A program made the translations under genes and the position numbers. Under the pieces are notes generated by a model. The model saw nothing but the letters and a program-made list of their open reading frames with translations. It had not been told where the DNA came from and made no database searches. Source: Verrucomicrobiota bacterium (GTDB lineage: Bacteria > Chlamydiota > Chlamydiia > Chlamydiales > Rhabdochlamydiaceae). Taken from it: a stretch of DNA of 64,000 bases. Shown here piece after piece: positions 62,452 through 64,000 of the stretch (position 1 is the stretch's first letter; every line of letters starts with the position of its first letter). The DNA is taken from NCBI GenBank assembly GCA_018239715.1, contig JAFEGW010000006.1, forward strand, positions 1-64,000. The letters are read 5' to 3'.

Positions 62452-63557
62452 AGACAGCACTTATCCATGATTGGCTCGTTTCACTTGGAGGCGCAGAGAA
62501 GGTCTTAGATGCTATCTTTTCTATCTATCCCTCACCCATCTACACACTTTTGAAGCGGGAAGGCATTTTTAATGAGTGCAGCTTTGCACAGGCGGAGATT
62601 TTGACTTCTTTTATTCAAAAACTTCCCTTTGCTAACCGCGGACACAGAAATTATCTTCCACTGTTTCCTGCGGCAATTCAGCGGTTCGACCTGAGCGGGT
62701 ACGATGTCCTGCTTTCGAGCTCTCATGCTGTCGCTAAAGGGGTCGAGGTCAAGGAAGGGCAGCTGCATATTTGCTACTGCCACACCCCCATGAGATATGC
62801 CTGGGATTTGCATGATCAATATGTGCGTGACTTGCAGGGGGTTAAAGAATGGCTCGCCAAGAGAACCCTCTCCTATATGCGGAGATGGGATGTCACCCAT
62901 CAAGTTCACCATTTTATTGCTAACTCTCGCTATATTGCTGAAAGAATAAAACGGGTGTATGGCCGTGAAGCCGAGGTCATCTATCCTCCAGTCGAGACCG
63001 AGCTCTTTGAACATCAGACTAACAAAGAAGATTTTTACTTAACTATGTCCCGTCTTGTTCCCTATAAACGGGTCGACCTCATCGTCGAGGCTTTTTCTCG
63101 CATGCCCTCCAAAAAACTTGTCGTGATCGGTGATGGCCCCGAAATGGAAAAAATCAAAAAACTGGCTGGAAAGAATGTGGAGTTGCTAGGATTTCAGCCC
63201 GATCATGTCCTGCGGCAAACTTTAAGCCGGGCGAAAGCCTTTATTTTCGCTGCCGAGGAAGATTTTGGGATTGCCCCCGTGGAAGCTCAAGCTGCGGGAA
63301 CCCCGGTGATTGCCTATGGCAAAGGGGGCGCTTTAGAAACAGTTCTGGACGGTGAAACGGGAATATTTTTCCCGCAGCAAACAGAGGCAGAGCTGATAGA
63401 AGCCGTGAATCGATTTGAACAAATGGAATTTGACCCGCTACGTAGTCGATTGAACGCGGACAGATTTAACGAAAAGCGGTTCAAGTCAGAATTTAAACAA
63501 TTTGTAGAAGAAAAATGGGAGGATTTTTGTGAAAATTATCATTCTAGCCGGCGGTAA
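62448..63557 (+). CDS. Glycosyltransferase family 4 (WbaZ-like)
   Basis: 369 residues. Starts [20 protein letters not shown], then CYCHTPMRYAWDL, RLVPYKRVDLIVEAF and the E-x7-E region EEDFGIAPVEAQAAGTPVIA. Typical of mannosyltransferases such as WbaZ. ATG 62448 overlaps the previous stop; the longer frame from 62403 lies inside the preceding gene. Its 3' end overlaps the next gene by 29 bp. Confidence 0.9.
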   Translation: MKTALIHDWLVSLGGAEKVLDAIFSIYPSPIYTLLKREGIFNECSFAQAEILTSFIQKLPFANRGHRNYLPLFPAAIQRFDLSGYDVLLSSSHAVAKGVEVKEGQLHICYCHTPMRYAWDLHDQYVRDLQGVKEWLAKRTLSYMRRWDVTHQVHHFIANSRYIAERIKRVYGREAEVIYPPVETELFEHQTNKEDFYLTMSRLVPYKRVDLIVEAFSRMPSKKLVVIGDGPEMEKIKKLAGKNVELLGFQPDHVLRQTLSRAKAFIFAAEEDFGIAPVEAQAAGTPVIAYGKGGALETVLDGETGIFFPQQTEAELIEAVNRFEQMEFDPLRSRLNADRFNEKRFKSEFKQFVEEKWEDFCENYHSSRR

Positions 63558-64000
63558 AGGAACTCGTCTTTGGCCTCTTTCCAGAGAATCTTTTCCTAAG
63601 CAATTTCTTAAGCTCGACAATGAAAAGTCGCTTCTGCAGCAAACAATCGAGCGGTTTTTAGGCGAGAAAGATTTTCACGATATCGTCATCGTGACGAACA
63701 AGGATTACCATTATCTCGTGAAAAGCCAAATCAAAGCTATCTGCCCCCCTTTAGCCGATCAGATTCTTATTGAGCCCGAGCAAAAGAATACAGGGCCTGC
63801 GATTGTCTTCGCCATGAAATACCTTCAAGAAAAGCAAGGGCTTGATGACCAAGAGGTCGTTTTGGTCTCCTCTTCCGATTATTGGGTCTCATCCCGGGAA
63901 AAGTTTTTAGAAGCTGTTCGATGTGCTGAAGAAGTAGCCAAGCAAGGACGCATCGTTACGTTCGGCGTGCGCCCCCATAAACCCGAAACCGGCTACGGCT
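63529..64000 (+). CDS. manC: Mannose-1-phosphate guanylyltransferase (partial, runs off the window)
   Basis: The first 157 residues are present and the frame is open to the window end. The nucleotidyltransferase signature LAGGKGTRLWPLSRESFPKQ is at residues 6-25, and EPEQKNTGPAI and TFGVRPHKPETGYG follow as in ManC. It makes GDP-mannose, the precursor for gmd. GTG 63529 has GGGAGG 6 nt upstream. Ordinary enzymes have a D-H pair in the metal/substrate loop after strand four; here it reads SSSDYW, i.e. D-Y. Confidence 0.92.
   Translation, partial: MKIIILAGGKGTRLWPLSRESFPKQFLKLDNEKSLLQQTIERFLGEKDFHDIVIVTNKDYHYLVKSQIKAICPPLADQILIEPEQKNTGPAIVFAMKYLQEKQGLDDQEVVLVSSSDYWVSSREKFLEAVRCAEEVAKQGRIVTFGVRPHKPETGYG

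Noticed and set aside
1-64000. Prophage, integrase or transposase genes
   Set aside because: No integrase, transposase or phage structural protein could be recognised on either strand.

Overview
The window comes from a member of the Chlamydiota outside the Chlamydiaceae, i.e. an environmental or amoeba-associated lineage of the Parachlamydiales type. Evidence seen in the sequence: a greA with the long N-terminal extension typical of chlamydiae, a double-length ThyX next to a hemB whose active site has Asp instead of Cys, an ispA behind a hexapeptide-repeat acyltransferase-like gene, an ung next to a small conserved gene, GspL/GspM-like genes, an Lpg1974-type porin and a glucokinase. The exact genus cannot be fixed from the sequence alone. 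No transposase, CRISPR array or rRNA was seen; there is one tRNA (Pro, GGG).

Layout. 1-8461: an AT-rich run of two giant TPR-CHAT (caspase-like) proteins and an unrecognised coiled-coil protein, with paired intergenic hairpins, closed by a good terminator. 8501-10985: an MFS transporter with an apparently leaderless promoter, a small unknown protein and an Rsm22-family methyltransferase. 11128-18873: a cytochrome P450 divergent from a tightly overlapping Rieske oxygenase / 3beta-HSD-like SDR / KstD-like flavoprotein operon, followed by a convergent EmrAB-like efflux pair. Together these look like a sterol or steroid modification and export cassette, which I consider the most unusual content. 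18986-50390: mostly chlamydial core genes (tRNA-Pro, ung, ispA, recA, glk, oppA, GspL/M, dus, rdgB, greA, hemB, thyX, tyrP, uvrB), interspersed with lineage-specific membrane and secreted proteins, two cell-wall hydrolases and a 167-bp imperfect palindrome. 50586-56248: a PATR-repeat autotransporter, a sulfotransferase-like protein and a CAP10/GT90-like glucosyltransferase, the last two with N-terminal export signals. 56430-64000: a surface-polysaccharide cluster with an ABC exporter (Wzm/Wzt type), GDP-mannose 4,6-dehydratase, a GDP-fucose-synthase-like reductase, three glycosyltransferases and a partial mannose-1-phosphate guanylyltransferase running off the end.

How the genes fit together. 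Three accessory modules stand out from the housekeeping background: (a) the TPR-CHAT operon, where repeat expansion and sequence exchange between paralogues suggest fast evolution of a recognition surface attached to a protease; (b) the sterol cassette, where 3-OH oxidation, ring desaturation, ring hydroxylation or desaturation and P450 hydroxylation could act in sequence on a host lipid; (c) the GDP-deoxyhexose glycan cluster together with exported glycan-modifying enzymes. Gene functions come from recognised family motifs. Module functions are inferences.
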